Shown: positions 43,486 to 52,493 of the stretch, in pieces | Layout: every line of letters begins with the position of its first letter | How positions within the stretch are numbered: position 1 is the stretch's first letter | Assembly (NCBI GenBank): GCA_015233155.1 | Contig: JADFYG010000021.1 | Location: 1 to 64,000 of the forward strand | From: Candidatus Rifleibacteriota bacterium | Lineage (GTDB): Bacteria > Muiribacteriota > Ozemobacteria > Ozemobacterales > Ozemobacteraceae | DNA length: 64,000 nt | Direction: 5' to 3' | Notes under the pieces: generated by a model | Told to the model about the DNA's origin: nothing | Databases searched by the model: none | What the model saw: only the letters and a program-made list of their open reading frames with translations | Program-made: the position numbers and the translations under genes

Positions 43486-44403
43486 ATGTCGGAGCTTCGC
43501 AATACCTTGAAAAATCGGATTCAAAAAGCAGTTTCGCTTGCCCCATACACCACGTTTCACTTGGGCGGCGACGCCGAACTGTTCCTTGAAACACATACCG
43601 AGGAGGAACTGGCGGAGGCCGTTCGAATGGCCCGCGACGAAGGGTGGAGTTATTTCCTGCTCGGTGGTGGGTCCAACCTGGTTGTTTCCGACAAGGGAGT
43701 TTCAGGGCTCGTAATTAGAAATCATGCGGAAAATTCAGATTTTGTCGATGTGTCCCATGGTTTGATTACTCTTTCGTCCGGCTGGCCTCTTGCATATGCG
43801 GTCGGACTCGCCTGGAAACACTCCCTGAGCGGTTTCGAGACTTTCACCGGGATTCCCGGCACCGTCGGTGGTGCTATTTACGGGAATGCCGGCGCTTATG
43901 GCCGCTGCGTGGGCGATCTGCTCGTCTCGGCGGACATTCTCACTCCCGAAGGTGAAATCAAAACGGTAGGTTCCGATTTTTTTCAGTTTGCATATCGTAC
44001 AAGCCTTTTGAAGAGCGTTCAGCACATCGTATTGAAGGCCACGTTCAGAGTTTCTCCGGGTGACCCGGCTGTGATCAGGGCACGAATCAAGGATATTGCC
44101 GCTCAGCGGCATTCCAAGCATCCACCCAAAGAGGTGGGTTCAGCCGGTTCGTTTTTCAAGAATCTCGATCAGAAACCCGGTGAAACGCAGCGCCGCGCGG
44201 CAGGTGAATTTCTCGAAAAAGCCGGAGCGAAAGAGATCGTTGTTGGTGGAGCCAGCGTCTACGCCAAGCATGCTAATTTTATCGTGAATTATGGTGAGGC
44301 GTCCGCCTCAGACGTACGTAGCCTCGCTTCCATACTGAAGCAGAAGGTTTTCGAACTCTTCGGAATAGAGCTTCATGAGGAAGTCATTTACGTAGGCAGA
44401 TAA
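43486..44403 (+). CDS. murB: UDP-N-acetylenolpyruvoylglucosamine reductase
   Basis: 305 residues. FAD-binding motifs LLGGGSNLVVSDKG (~57-70) and GIPGTVGGAIYGNAGAYG (~123-140), the catalytic serine region VGSAGSFFKNL (~217-227) and the C-terminal Glu in ELHEEVIYVG. The enzyme uses NADPH to reduce UDP-GlcNAc-enolpyruvate to UDP-MurNAc in peptidoglycan synthesis, in the cytoplasm. Length fits the short type II MurB. It is not in the usual mur-fts cluster here but followed by a sigma-factor operon. Confidence 0.95.
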   Translation: MSELRNTLKNRIQKAVSLAPYTTFHLGGDAELFLETHTEEELAEAVRMARDEGWSYFLLGGGSNLVVSDKGVSGLVIRNHAENSDFVDVSHGLITLSSGWPLAYAVGLAWKHSLSGFETFTGIPGTVGGAIYGNAGAYGRCVGDLLVSADILTPEGEIKTVGSDFFQFAYRTSLLKSVQHIVLKATFRVSPGDPAVIRARIKDIAAQRHSKHPPKEVGSAGSFFKNLDQKPGETQRRAAGEFLEKAGAKEIVVGGASVYAKHANFIVNYGEASASDVRSLASILKQKVFELFGIELHEEVIYVGR

Positions 44404-44443
44404 TTCTGTAACCAATCACCGATTTTCGGTATCATAATTGGTG

Positions 44444-45043
44444 ATGACGGATGAAGAAGCTCTCGAATTAGCAAAATCCGGACGCCGCGAAGGTTTTACA
44501 GCAATATACGAGCGGTATGCCGGGTCTCTTTTTACGGTTGCCCTGCGTATTCTTCGCCGTCGCGAGGCCGCTGAAGACGCATTACAGGAAGCATTCGCCG
44601 CGGCCTTCCGTTCGATTCGTGAGTTTCGTGGCGAGTCCCGTCTCAAGACCTGGTTATATTCGATTCTTTTTCGGTCAGCACTCAAACAAAAATCTCGTGA
44701 TGGTGTTCATCCGATAATGAACACTGAGCCTCCGGACTCCGTTGCTCCTCCGGGTCCTTCCGTGGATGATCGTCTGATGGTGCGACAAATCCTGGATCGC
44801 CTGGAAGAGCGTGATCGGACAGTCCTTTTGATGGCCTATTGGGAAGGCTTTTCCTGCGCGGAAATAGCCGAAGTACTCGAGGTTCAACCCAACCATGTCA
44901 AGATCCTGCTGTATCGCGCACGAGGACGTTTCAGCCGCCTATGGCTCGAAAACTCTTGTTCCACTCAAACGCATTTGACTGAGACCTCCGGCCCGGCAGA
45001 CAGGGAAGGGATATCTGAATTTTTAAAGGGAGCGCGCGGATGA
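44444..45043 (+). CDS. ECF-type RNA polymerase sigma factor
   Basis: About 199 residues. Sigma region 2: ALQEAFAAAFRSIREF (~47-62) and RGESRLKTWLYSI; region 4: RTVLLMAYWEGFSCAEIA (~125-142) with EVLEVQPNHVKILLYRAR. No regions 1 or 3, as in ECF sigmas. ATG 44444 is chosen; GTG 44441 and TTG 44438 are adjacent and none has a ribosome site. It overlaps the anti-sigma gene by 4 nt. The operon (sigma, anti-sigma, secreted TPR protein) probably answers an envelope signal. Confidence 0.9.
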   Translation: MTDEEALELAKSGRREGFTAIYERYAGSLFTVALRILRRREAAEDALQEAFAAAFRSIREFRGESRLKTWLYSILFRSALKQKSRDGVHPIMNTEPPDSVAPPGPSVDDRLMVRQILDRLEERDRTVLLMAYWEGFSCAEIAEVLEVQPNHVKILLYRARGRFSRLWLENSCSTQTHLTETSGPADREGISEFLKGARG

Positions 45044-45690
45044 ACTGCCAGGATTTCAGAAAAAATATGATACGTGACGCGGAAACCGGCGTCCCGAAAT
45101 CTCTGGAACTCCTCATGGAGCAACATCTCGACGGATGTAAGGCATGCACGGAATTTGTCGATCGTGCGCTGGCTGACCCTCCGGCGAATTTTACATCGCC
45201 ATTTTGGGAAACACCGCCACTTCCGAAGGAAGATATATTTCCTTCTGATCGGTTAATTCGGATATCATCTCCTGATGCTTTTGGCAAATATCCCGCGACA
45301 TCTTCCTGTACAACCGTCGACTCTTCTTCTGTAACCAAACCCTTGGTTATATCCCCGGTAGAATTTGATCTGGTTTCATTTATCCGTGGATTGTTATGGC
45401 CGGCTAGCTTCTCTCACGGAATTTCAGCAGCTTTTACGCTTGTACTGATACTCGTCATGTTTGGAAATATGTTTCATTCAGATCACTCGCAGCATAAAGT
45501 AAATATTGCTCATAATGACCATCAGGATTACACTTTTATGTTGAATGACACTTCCTGGCCGCAGTTGACCTTTATCGAAAATGACAATGCATCTTTTGTT
45601 GAAAACGATTTTGCGATCCCACAAAACTGGAGTTTTATGGACGAAAATACGTCGTCCTATACATTCATAGACGAGGAGGAAAAATCATGA
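45040..45690 (+). CDS. Zinc-finger anti-sigma factor (membrane)
   Basis: 216 residues. The N-terminus NCQDFRK...EQHLDGCKACTEF (~2-35) is a ZAS-type zinc-binding anti-sigma motif (Cys, then HxxxCxxC). A Pro-rich linker leads to one TM helix (~130-150), and the ~65-residue outer part is rich in His/Asp/Asn with repeated 'Y/W-T/S-F-M/I' segments (YTFMLNDTSW, WSFMDENTS, YTFIDEEEK). It would hold the ECF sigma factor at the membrane and release it on a signal. Coupled to both neighbours by ATGA overlaps. Confidence 0.82.
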   Translation: MNCQDFRKNMIRDAETGVPKSLELLMEQHLDGCKACTEFVDRALADPPANFTSPFWETPPLPKEDIFPSDRLIRISSPDAFGKYPATSSCTTVDSSSVTKPLVISPVEFDLVSFIRGLLWPASFSHGISAAFTLVLILVMFGNMFHSDHSQHKVNIAHNDHQDYTFMLNDTSWPQLTFIENDNASFVENDFAIPQNWSFMDENTSSYTFIDEEEKS

Positions 45691-46343
45691 AATCTCGCAC
45701 TGTCCTGGCTCTGTCACTGTGTTTTGCCTTATCAGCCCTTCCCGGATTGCTCACGGCCCAGCCGGCTCCCGGCGAACCCGGAGGGCCCCCTGGTATTGAG
45801 CAGGGCGGCCCCGGCGGACCTGGTGGCCCTGGAGGTCCCGGCGGTCCTGGTATGATGGGACGTGGTGGCCCCGGGATGATGGGGCATGGTCCCAAAGATC
45901 CAGCGGAAATGGCCAAACATCAGAAACTCGTGGCTCTTCGCTCGACAGCGGAAGCTTACAAGAATCTTTCAGAGTTGTACAAGGCGCAGGGCAAAATCGA
46001 TGAGGCGGTGGCCGAGCTGAAAAAGATTCTTGAATTGAGTAATTCCGTCGATTTGAAAGAAGAGCCAATGATAATGAACCATTTAGGCAACGTCTATATG
46101 GAAATCGCCGAATGCTACATGAGCAAGGACCGCTTTGCCGAGGCTGAAGCGATTGTGAACGAAGGTTGTGAAAAACTCAAGAGTGCTTCCCCGGAAATAG
46201 CAACTCGCATGACTCTCTTTCTGGGCAATGCCAACAAAAAACTCGGCAAAACCGCGGAAGCGGAAAAGTGTTTCAGACGTGTAATCGAGCTCAATGCAGG
46301 CGCTATCTCCGGAACTCCCGCAGCGGCTCCCGCCGGAAAGTAG
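45687..46343 (+). CDS. Secreted TPR protein with Gly-Pro-rich collagen-like segment
   Basis: 218 residues. Signal peptide ~1-25 (ending LTAQ). Residues ~28-70 are a GGPGGPGG/GMMGxGGP low-complexity tract. TPR repeats follow (~78-205: AEAYKNLSELYKAQGKIDEA and EIAECYMSKDRFAEAEAIV). The last gene of the sigma/anti-sigma operon, so it could be the envelope partner or sensor that the anti-sigma reads, or simply a target. The terminator at 46398 closes the operon. Confidence 0.75.
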   Translation: MKSRTVLALSLCFALSALPGLLTAQPAPGEPGGPPGIEQGGPGGPGGPGGPGGPGMMGRGGPGMMGHGPKDPAEMAKHQKLVALRSTAEAYKNLSELYKAQGKIDEAVAELKKILELSNSVDLKEEPMIMNHLGNVYMEIAECYMSKDRFAEAEAIVNEGCEKLKSASPEIATRMTLFLGNANKKLGKTAEAEKCFRRVIELNAGAISGTPAAAPAGK

Positions 46344-46397
46344 AGATTCGAAAACGTTTTAGATACGCCTGATCTCTAAGTCTGAATCTTATTACAG

Positions 46398-46432
46398 CTT
46401 GGGTGCGACCTCAGTCGCACCCAAGTTTATTT
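46398..46432 (+). terminator. Intrinsic terminator of the sigma-factor operon
   Basis: CTTGGGTGCGAC-CTCA-GTCGCACCCAAG (12-bp perfect stem) followed by TTTATTT. Confidence 0.85.
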
Positions 46433-46554
46433 CAGTTTGATTTGAGATCAGGAGTTAATATATTAATATTATGGTGTGCCTTCGCATATTGGTCTGAACA
46501 TCAGGGCAAAACGCATAAAAAGTTTTGTAACATAGTCTTTGATAGAGGTCAGAC

Positions 46555-47934
46555 GTGAGTTCGCGAATTGTTTCATTTATAGAAGAGTTTGCAAGACTTC
46601 GCCCATTGCGAAAGAAAAGGGCACAACCCGGCAGCAACGCTATTCCCCGAGGTTCGACGATAGCTATTATCGGGGGCGGTCTTGCAGGTCCGGCATTTGC
46701 GCGCCGAGCTCTTTGCCTTGCCTCAGAAACGGGTATTCCCATCAGGGTTGAATTGCTGACCCACCATAACTGCAACTTTTGCGCGGGGTTGATCACTGAC
46801 CTGACGCTTAAAACGATGAATGATTTGTATGGTCTTTCGATTCCTGCCCAGGTTATCAAGGAAACAATTTCCGAAGTAATTTTCATCAGCCGCCACGGTT
46901 CGCTGAAGTTGCCTCTTCTTGCTCCCCTGACTTCCGTGCTCAGGACTAACAAATTCAGCCAGAAAGGTTTTGATGATTCCTGGATTGATAGCGTCTTTAA
47001 AGGGCTGAGAACATTCTCCAGTTTTAATGTACGCCGCAATGCCAGGGTGACGGAAATCAGCCGAAAAAAGATTGGATCGGGTTTCCTTGTTACTTATGAG
47101 AAAGGAACAGAAATTCACACTTTAGATGCGGATTTCACCGTTATTGCGACGGGGCTGAAGAGTATTCAGCAACTTTTCATGCAGAGATTTATTTCAGACT
47201 TTGGTTATCAGCCGCCAGAGCAGGTTGACGCCAGTGTCACCGAGATCGACACGATCGGAGCAACCCACTACGATTTTTCCGGACGAATACTGGTCATTGA
47301 TGGAGTCGTGGAAGATTGTCTGGTTGCCTTCATTCCAAAAGGGAGGGGATGGCTCACTGTCACTGGCCTTGGAAAAGTCTTAGCCAACCATCACATGGAG
47401 ATACTTTTCAACAATCCTCTGGTGAAGCAGTACATAAGGCTTGAAAATGTGGTTGACCATCTGCGATGCCGGAAGATATGCTCGGCAAGTGTGGCGGGAA
47501 AGCCCGCTCGGACTTTTTTTGGAGATGGATGGGTAATGATAGGCGATCTGACTGGTTATGGCCGAGCCCTGAAAGACGGCTATTTTGCAGCTCTTCGGAG
47601 TGCGGATCTGGCTGCCAGAGCACTTATTTGTCATGGTCCCTCTGAGGCCTCATTTCATCAGAATTATTTCAAACCTGTCAGCAAATTGAGTTTCGATAAC
47701 CAGATCGGGATGATGCTTTACAACCTGGATCAAAGGTTTGTCAATGGACCTGTCGGCAAGTTGCTGTTTGGAACTGCTCACGCAGAGCTTCGGAGAGATG
47801 CCTATGGCGGTTTAGTGACCGCGGCATTGCGGGCATTATTCACGGGAGAGCTTTCCTACAAGATGATCCTGGCACTCTTCGCTTCAGGAATAGGCTCACA
47901 CCTTTTGAGAGGCGGCAAATCAGCCGCAATTTGA
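46555..47934 (+). CDS. FAD-dependent oxidoreductase, geranylgeranyl-reductase-like
   Basis: 459 residues, GTG start. N-terminal dinucleotide-binding IIGGGLAGPAFARRAL (~37-52), a mid-protein VIATGLKS, and the late FAD motif VMIGDLTGYGRALKDGYFAA (~327-346) are features of the GGR/p-hydroxybenzoate hydroxylase family. Such enzymes reduce isoprenoid double bonds or hydroxylate. An N-terminal basic extension of ~35 residues precedes the FAD site. HNCNFCAG (~66-73) near the N-terminus gives two close Cys. Substrate unknown; it may serve the same isoprenoid chemistry as the UbiA gene at 3534, though far away. Confidence 0.75.
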   Translation: MSSRIVSFIEEFARLRPLRKKRAQPGSNAIPRGSTIAIIGGGLAGPAFARRALCLASETGIPIRVELLTHHNCNFCAGLITDLTLKTMNDLYGLSIPAQVIKETISEVIFISRHGSLKLPLLAPLTSVLRTNKFSQKGFDDSWIDSVFKGLRTFSSFNVRRNARVTEISRKKIGSGFLVTYEKGTEIHTLDADFTVIATGLKSIQQLFMQRFISDFGYQPPEQVDASVTEIDTIGATHYDFSGRILVIDGVVEDCLVAFIPKGRGWLTVTGLGKVLANHHMEILFNNPLVKQYIRLENVVDHLRCRKICSASVAGKPARTFFGDGWVMIGDLTGYGRALKDGYFAALRSADLAARALICHGPSEASFHQNYFKPVSKLSFDNQIGMMLYNLDQRFVNGPVGKLLFGTAHAELRRDAYGGLVTAALRALFTGELSYKMILALFASGIGSHLLRGGKSAAI

Positions 47935-47969
47935 AATACAGCAGGGTTTTGCTTACATCGGTCGCATTC

Positions 47970-48124
47970 CAGGATCATTAATTCTCGACAGGTGGGGCAG
48001 CGACCGCCGGGCGCGCCGCGTCTTTTGCCACGATCTTTCTCGGCGGGCCCGGCGGTCCCGCCCTACCATTTGTTGAAATCTGACTATTCAAGCCATTCTC
48101 CGGGGGAGAATTATATGACCCTCG
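47970..48124. mobile_element. 155-bp family A element with 9-bp target duplication
   Basis: Left end CAGGATCATTAATTCTC and right end GAGAATTATATGACCCTCG are slightly diverged copies of the family A ends. GTCGCATTC (47961-47969) and GTTGCATTC (48125-48133) flank it. The hairpin core is in the same orientation as the copies at 39490. Confidence 0.82.
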
Positions 48125-48209
48125 GTTGCATTCCGTTTTTCTTTTCTTGAAAATAGATTCATGATACTCTTTTATGCGATACTGTAATGATCTTGATGAG
48201 AGGACCAAA

Positions 48210-48425
48210 ATGAAGACCAAAGCCATAATATATCCGCCCTACTCTGAAGATACTCTGTGCCAACAGCTTCATGCCTTGTATGATAGACTTGAGGCGCGCC
48301 GCCAGATCATTCTGAAAGATCCCGACTTCAACGAGGGCAACGATGCTCTAATGCGTGAAATGGAGCGAATTGTCAAACGTATTGCGCTTATACGGGAATG
48401 CTTCGAAGAATTTTGTCCAAGTTGA
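48210..48425 (+). CDS. Small hypothetical protein
   Basis: 71 residues from ATG 48210 (GAGAGGACC site); the frame opens 12 codons upstream without a site. Predicted to be two amphipathic helices (EDTLCQQLHALYDRLEARRQ and ALMREMERIVKRIALIRECF), probably a small coiled-coil protein. Two C-terminal Cys near its end. It lies 40 bp before the epimerase gene and may share its transcript. No family recognised. Confidence 0.6.
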   Translation: MKTKAIIYPPYSEDTLCQQLHALYDRLEARRQIILKDPDFNEGNDALMREMERIVKRIALIRECFEEFCPS

Positions 48426-48464
48426 TTTTTCGATCTTTTTCTGTCTGAGTGTGAGGTCTGTGTT

Positions 48465-49484
48465 ATGAAATCATGCGTACTTGTCACCGGAGGTGCCGGA
48501 TTCATCGGTTCCCATGTGGCGCGGCATGCGCTTGCCGCCGGTCATGAGGTCGTCGTTATCGATGACCTTTCAGGCGGCTTCAGGGAAAATGTTCCCGAGG
48601 GTGCGCGTTTTATCGAGGGCGACGCAGGTGACGAATCCCTTATAGAACATCTGTTTAATGAGACACGTTTCACTGCGATCTTTCATCTTGCCGCCTATGC
48701 TGCCGAAGGATTGTCGCATTTTATAAGATCATTCAACTACCACAACAATCTCATAACCAGTGTAAGACTGATAAATGCAGCGATAAAACATGACGTGGAA
48801 GTCTTTGTATTCACCAGCTCAATCGCTGTATACGGGCGCAATCAGCTTCCAATGACCGAGGAGTTGACGCCGGCTCCCGAAGACCCATATGGTATTTCCA
48901 AATTTGCGGTCGAACTCGACCTCGAAGCCGCTCATCGTCTATTCGGACTGAATTACGTGATTTTCCGGCCGCACAACGTCTATGGCACTAATCAGAATCT
49001 TGGCGACCCATATCGCAATGTCATAGGCATCTTCATGAATCAGATAATGCAGGGTCAGCCACTGACTATTTTCGGCGATGGGATTCAAACCCGTGCTTTT
49101 TCTCACATTGATGACGTTGCGCCGGTTATCGCGCGTTCGATCGGCGTTCCGGAGGCCCTTGGAAAGACGTTCAATGTTGGAGCCGACACTCCGGTTTCGG
49201 TCAACGATCTGGCAATCGCCGTCATGAAAGCCATGGGCAGGGAAGTCCCGATAATTCACCTGCCTGCGCGCAACGAAGTTCAGGACGCATTTGCCTCGCA
49301 CGACCGCGTTAAATCTATTTTCGGTTTGTCCGATATCGCCGTTTCGCTTGATCGCGGGCTTGCTGAAATGGCGGACTGGGCAAAACATGCCGGCCCTCGC
49401 TCAGGGAAACCATTTGAAGGTGTAGAAATCGAAAAAAATCTGCCACCTTCATGGAGCAAGCTGCTTTCCAGCCGAAAGAAATAA
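48465..49484 (+). CDS. NAD-dependent sugar epimerase/dehydratase (UDP-glucose 4-epimerase-like)
   Basis: 339 residues. Extended SDR features: VTGGAGFIGSHVARHAL (~7-23, NAD-binding), DDLSGG (~34-39), HLAAYAAEG (~71-79), SSIAVYG (~121-127) and catalytic YGISK (Tyr/Lys, ~144-148), with RPHNVYG and GIQTRAFSHIDD. This pattern fits nucleotide-sugar 4-epimerases or related enzymes for surface polysaccharide. The exact sugar cannot be told, so no gene name is given. It ends 68 bp from the convergent TrmJ gene. Confidence 0.87.
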   Translation: MKSCVLVTGGAGFIGSHVARHALAAGHEVVVIDDLSGGFRENVPEGARFIEGDAGDESLIEHLFNETRFTAIFHLAAYAAEGLSHFIRSFNYHNNLITSVRLINAAIKHDVEVFVFTSSIAVYGRNQLPMTEELTPAPEDPYGISKFAVELDLEAAHRLFGLNYVIFRPHNVYGTNQNLGDPYRNVIGIFMNQIMQGQPLTIFGDGIQTRAFSHIDDVAPVIARSIGVPEALGKTFNVGADTPVSVNDLAIAVMKAMGREVPIIHLPARNEVQDAFASHDRVKSIFGLSDIAVSLDRGLAEMADWAKHAGPRSGKPFEGVEIEKNLPPSWSKLLSSRKK

Positions 49485-49551
49485 AACTCAGATTATTTTA
49501 GTTTTCTTCGTGTTCTCGTGGGCTTTGTGAGAAATTTTGTCTGTCATTTTA

Positions 49552-50499
49552 TTATAGCGTCTTTTTTTCTGGTTTTGACAGTTCGACCTTCTTCCAATGT
49601 GGGGAGACAGGGTCTTTTATAGCGGCTTTTTCTTCGTCGGTGAGCACGTATTTTTTCATGAAACCATCGAGATTAGAAAAAACTCCCATTAAAATATTGA
49701 TCTCACGTCGTTTTGCCGCCGCACGTGAAATGAAGGCTCTGATGACTTGAAACAGCGCATCCGCGTTTAAACGAGGCAGGAAATGACATCGCTCCATCAC
49801 CGACTTCATGTGTCGATAGAAAATCGATAATTCATCGGTCGTCGGAAACGCCTCGTAGGGATCACCTTCGTGCGGATTGTTCAGCGGGCGTGGGTTTCCG
49901 AAGGCATTCCAGAGTTCATATGCCACGAGTAAAACCGCCTGGGAAAGATTCATCGAGGAAAACGCCGGGTCGGTTTGCACGCGAATAGTTCCCTGACAGT
50001 GTTTCAACTCTTCTATCGTCAAACCCCATTCTTCGCGGCCGAAAAGAATCGAGATCACTCCTCCTGGTAATGCCGGAGCAATTCGTTCAACTCCTTCGCG
50101 AATCGTGTAATTCGGTTCATGATATTCGCCGCGTCGATTTGATGTCCCAAGCACGAGCACGCTGCCGGCAATGGCTTCCTGTAAATCGTTTACAATGCGC
50201 GCACTTTGTAAAATGTCTTTCGCATGAAGCGCCATTTTTTCCGCTTCCATGTTCAGTTTGCAGGCTGGTCGTAATAATACGAGATCGCGAAGGCCGAAAT
50301 TTTTCATCGCCCGACAGACGGAGCCGACATTCATGGGCCCCTGTGGCTCAACGAGAATGATGCGAATATTACGAATTAATGGCGGTTTTGCCGGGCTTTT
50401 TGCCTTGGATGATGATTTAACTTCAATCGCTTCGGGAGAAGACGAAGATGTCGAATCAGGCGGCGGAGGGGATGTTGGCGAAGAAATAGAAGTCGTCAT
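49552..50499 (-). CDS. tRNA/rRNA 2'-O-methyltransferase of the TrmJ type (SPOUT)
   Basis: 315 residues from ATG 50499. The longer frame to 50574 would run into tRNA-Val and is rejected. A ~45-residue Ser/Pro-rich leader precedes the SPOUT domain: IILVEPQGPMNVGSVCRAMK (~48-67), LVLGTSNRR, SILFGREEWGLT (the SAM knot) and SSMNLSQAVLLVAYELW. Homologues methylate C32/U32 of tRNA. The C-terminal ~100 residues are the usual helical extension of the TrmJ group. The tRNA gene directly upstream may be a shared transcript. Confidence 0.88.
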   Translation of the reverse strand: MTTSISSPTSPPPPDSTSSSSPEAIEVKSSSKAKSPAKPPLIRNIRIILVEPQGPMNVGSVCRAMKNFGLRDLVLLRPACKLNMEAEKMALHAKDILQSARIVNDLQEAIAGSVLVLGTSNRRGEYHEPNYTIREGVERIAPALPGGVISILFGREEWGLTIEELKHCQGTIRVQTDPAFSSMNLSQAVLLVAYELWNAFGNPRPLNNPHEGDPYEAFPTTDELSIFYRHMKSVMERCHFLPRLNADALFQVIRAFISRAAAKRREINILMGVFSNLDGFMKKYVLTDEEKAAIKDPVSPHWKKVELSKPEKKTL

Positions 50500-50533
50500 G
50501 ACGCAACGATAAAACCTTCCGAAAACAAAAAAT

Positions 50534-50607
50534 AGGCTCGAGCGGACTTGAACCGCTGACCCCCACGATGTCAACGTGGTGCTCTAACCAAACTGAGCTA
50601 CGAGCCT
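50534..50607 (-). tRNA. tRNA-Val (anticodon GAC)
   Basis: 74 nt on the minus strand. Acceptor AGGCTCG pairs with CGAGCCT, the anticodon loop TTGACAT lies in a CCACG/CGTGG stem, and the T arm contains GGTTCAAGTCC. CCA is not encoded. Confidence 0.95.
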
Positions 50608-50687
50608 GTAACCGTTGCATATTATCATCATCCATATTTTCTGTCAATAATATAATTGGTGATAATGGGGTCAGCGCCGAATGCCAC

Positions 50688-50862
50688 TAAGTCCCTGGTT
50701 AAGTCCCTGGTTCAACTGAGAATATCGGTGATTATTTGCCCGGTTCTTATCTGCGTTCATCTGTGTTTATCTGTGGTCAATTCTCGTTTTCGTCTTTATC
50801 TTCGGTTCTTATCCGTGGTCGGTTCTTAGCTGAATTCACCCGCGTGTATCTGTGGTTAAAGT
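50688..50862. repeat. Degenerate 'ATCTGTGTTCATCTGTGG' intergenic repeats
   Basis: TAAGTCCCTGGT occurs twice in tandem (50688-50711), followed by repeated phrases of the form TTCTTATCTGCGTTCATCTG, TTTATCTGTGGTCAATTCTC, TTATCCGTGGTCGGTTC and GTGTATCTGTGGTTAA. Such strings are common in intergenic DNA of several uncultured phyla. The reading frame upstream of gltX runs through this and is not coding. Confidence 0.7.
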
Positions 50863-51017
50863 TTAAATCGAGTCGGGCTTGTGACCGCGTCGCTCTTGAT
50901 GTATTCTATCTGCGCTTTTCAGCAAAGGCTTCTCCGTGCTCTTTGTCCAAAATATTTTCCGGCATCGCATCACCGTCGTGTGATGCCTGCTACAACTGGT
51001 TTACAGGGAGTTTTCCC

Positions 51018-52493
51018 ATGTCATTGTCTACAGCGGTTCGTGTCAGGTTCGCCCCATCACCAACAGGTAATCTTCATGTCGGAGGAGCTCGAACCGCCCT
51101 TTTCAACTGGCTGTATGCCCGCCGTCACGGCGGCGTCTTCGTGCTGCGCATCGAAGACACTGACGCGGAGCGTTCCAAGGATGAATATGTAAAAGCGATT
51201 CTCGACGGACTCCGCTGGCTCGGAATCGATTGGGATGAAGGCCCGGAAAAAGACGGCGCGTTCGGTCCATACTTCCAGACCGCCAGAATGCCCCTATACA
51301 AGGCGGCCGTTGATAAATTGCTCGACGGGAAAAAACTGTATCACTGTTTTTGCACTCACGATACGCTCGAAGCCATGCGTGCGGAGCAACTCGAAAAGAA
51401 GCTCCCGGTGCGCTATGATGGACGCTGCCGCGCGCTCGATCATGAAGAAGTCACGCGACGCCTGCGTTCTGGAGAAAAACATGTGCTTCGTCTTCGACTT
51501 TCAGAAGGCGAAAACGTAAGCTGGGACGATCTCAATAAAGGACCGTTGAGCTTTTCGTCCGATCTTCTCGACGATCTCGTTGTCGTGAAGTCCGATGGTT
51601 TTCCTACATACAATTTTGCAGTCGTCATTGATGATGTTGGAATGAAGATCACCCATGTCATTCGCGGCGAAGACCACATTTCGAATACACCAAAACAAAT
51701 TTTGCTTTATCGCGCGCTTGGTGAGACTATTCCGCAGTTTGCTCATATTCCGATGATTCTCGGACCAGATCGTTCAAGGCTCAGCAAACGTCACGGAGCG
51801 ACATCCGTCATTGATTACAAGGAGATGGGGTTCGAGCCGGAAGCGTTTCGCAATTATCTTGCTCTGCTTGGCTGGTCCCCTGAAGACAATACCCAGGAAA
51901 TCCTCAGCCGCGAACAGATGTTCGCTCAGTTCGGTATCGAGCGGGTAAGCTCGCACGGAGCCATTTTCAATCTTGACAAGCTGCGTTGGATGAATGCCGA
52001 ATATATCAAGAAGATGAGCGGAGAAACACTTCTGGATCGTCTCACGCCATGGCTGGAAAAAATTCCCGGGTTTCCCGGTACATACGACAGACAGGCTCTA
52101 TGTAACATTGTGAGCCTTTTTCGTGAGCGCATACAGACATTCAATGAAATTACCGCCCAGGCCGGCTGGTTTTTTGCCGATCCCACTGAGTTCGACCCCA
52201 AGGGGCTCGAGAAAACCGGAAAAGTGCCGGATCGCGCCGCTATGGCTCGTGCCATAGGTGAGAAATTCGCCGATCGTAATGGACTGACCGGCTTTTCCGA
52301 ATCCGATATTGAGACTTTTCTGCGAGGGCACGCAGCGGCGACCGGCAAAAAAGCCGGGGATGTAATAGGGCTGTGTCGCCTGGCTCTGACAGGCTGCACT
52401 GCAACCCCCGGCCTCTTCGAACTTGCCGCTTTGCTTGGGCGCGATCGATGTTCCGCACGTATGATGAGATTCGCCGGGTGCTTCCCGGACTGA
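51018..52493 (+). CDS. gltX: Glutamyl-tRNA synthetase
   Basis: 491 residues from ATG 51018 (CAGGGAG site); the frame extends far upstream through repeats, which is not coding. Class I landmarks: the HIGH-type PSPTGNLHVGGA (~12-23), RIEDTDAERS (~47-56), GEDHISNTPKQ and the KMSKS variant SRLSKRHG (~256-263). The C-terminal ~150 residues are the helical anticodon-binding domain. It charges tRNA-Glu, and possibly tRNA-Gln in lineages with the amidotransferase route. The downstream ApbE gene starts at its stop (TGATG). Confidence 0.95.
   Translation: MSLSTAVRVRFAPSPTGNLHVGGARTALFNWLYARRHGGVFVLRIEDTDAERSKDEYVKAILDGLRWLGIDWDEGPEKDGAFGPYFQTARMPLYKAAVDKLLDGKKLYHCFCTHDTLEAMRAEQLEKKLPVRYDGRCRALDHEEVTRRLRSGEKHVLRLRLSEGENVSWDDLNKGPLSFSSDLLDDLVVVKSDGFPTYNFAVVIDDVGMKITHVIRGEDHISNTPKQILLYRALGETIPQFAHIPMILGPDRSRLSKRHGATSVIDYKEMGFEPEAFRNYLALLGWSPEDNTQEILSREQMFAQFGIERVSSHGAIFNLDKLRWMNAEYIKKMSGETLLDRLTPWLEKIPGFPGTYDRQALCNIVSLFRERIQTFNEITAQAGWFFADPTEFDPKGLEKTGKVPDRAAMARAIGEKFADRNGLTGFSESDIETFLRGHAAATGKKAGDVIGLCRLALTGCTATPGLFELAALLGRDRCSARMMRFAGCFPD

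Noticed and set aside
50500-50574. N-terminal extension of the TrmJ protein
   Set aside because: It would read through the tRNA-Val gene, and a good SPOUT start exists at ATG 50499.
50736-51017. 94-residue N-terminal extension of GltX
   Set aside because: It translates degenerate intergenic repeats; the conserved synthetase starts at 51018 behind a CAGGGAG site.
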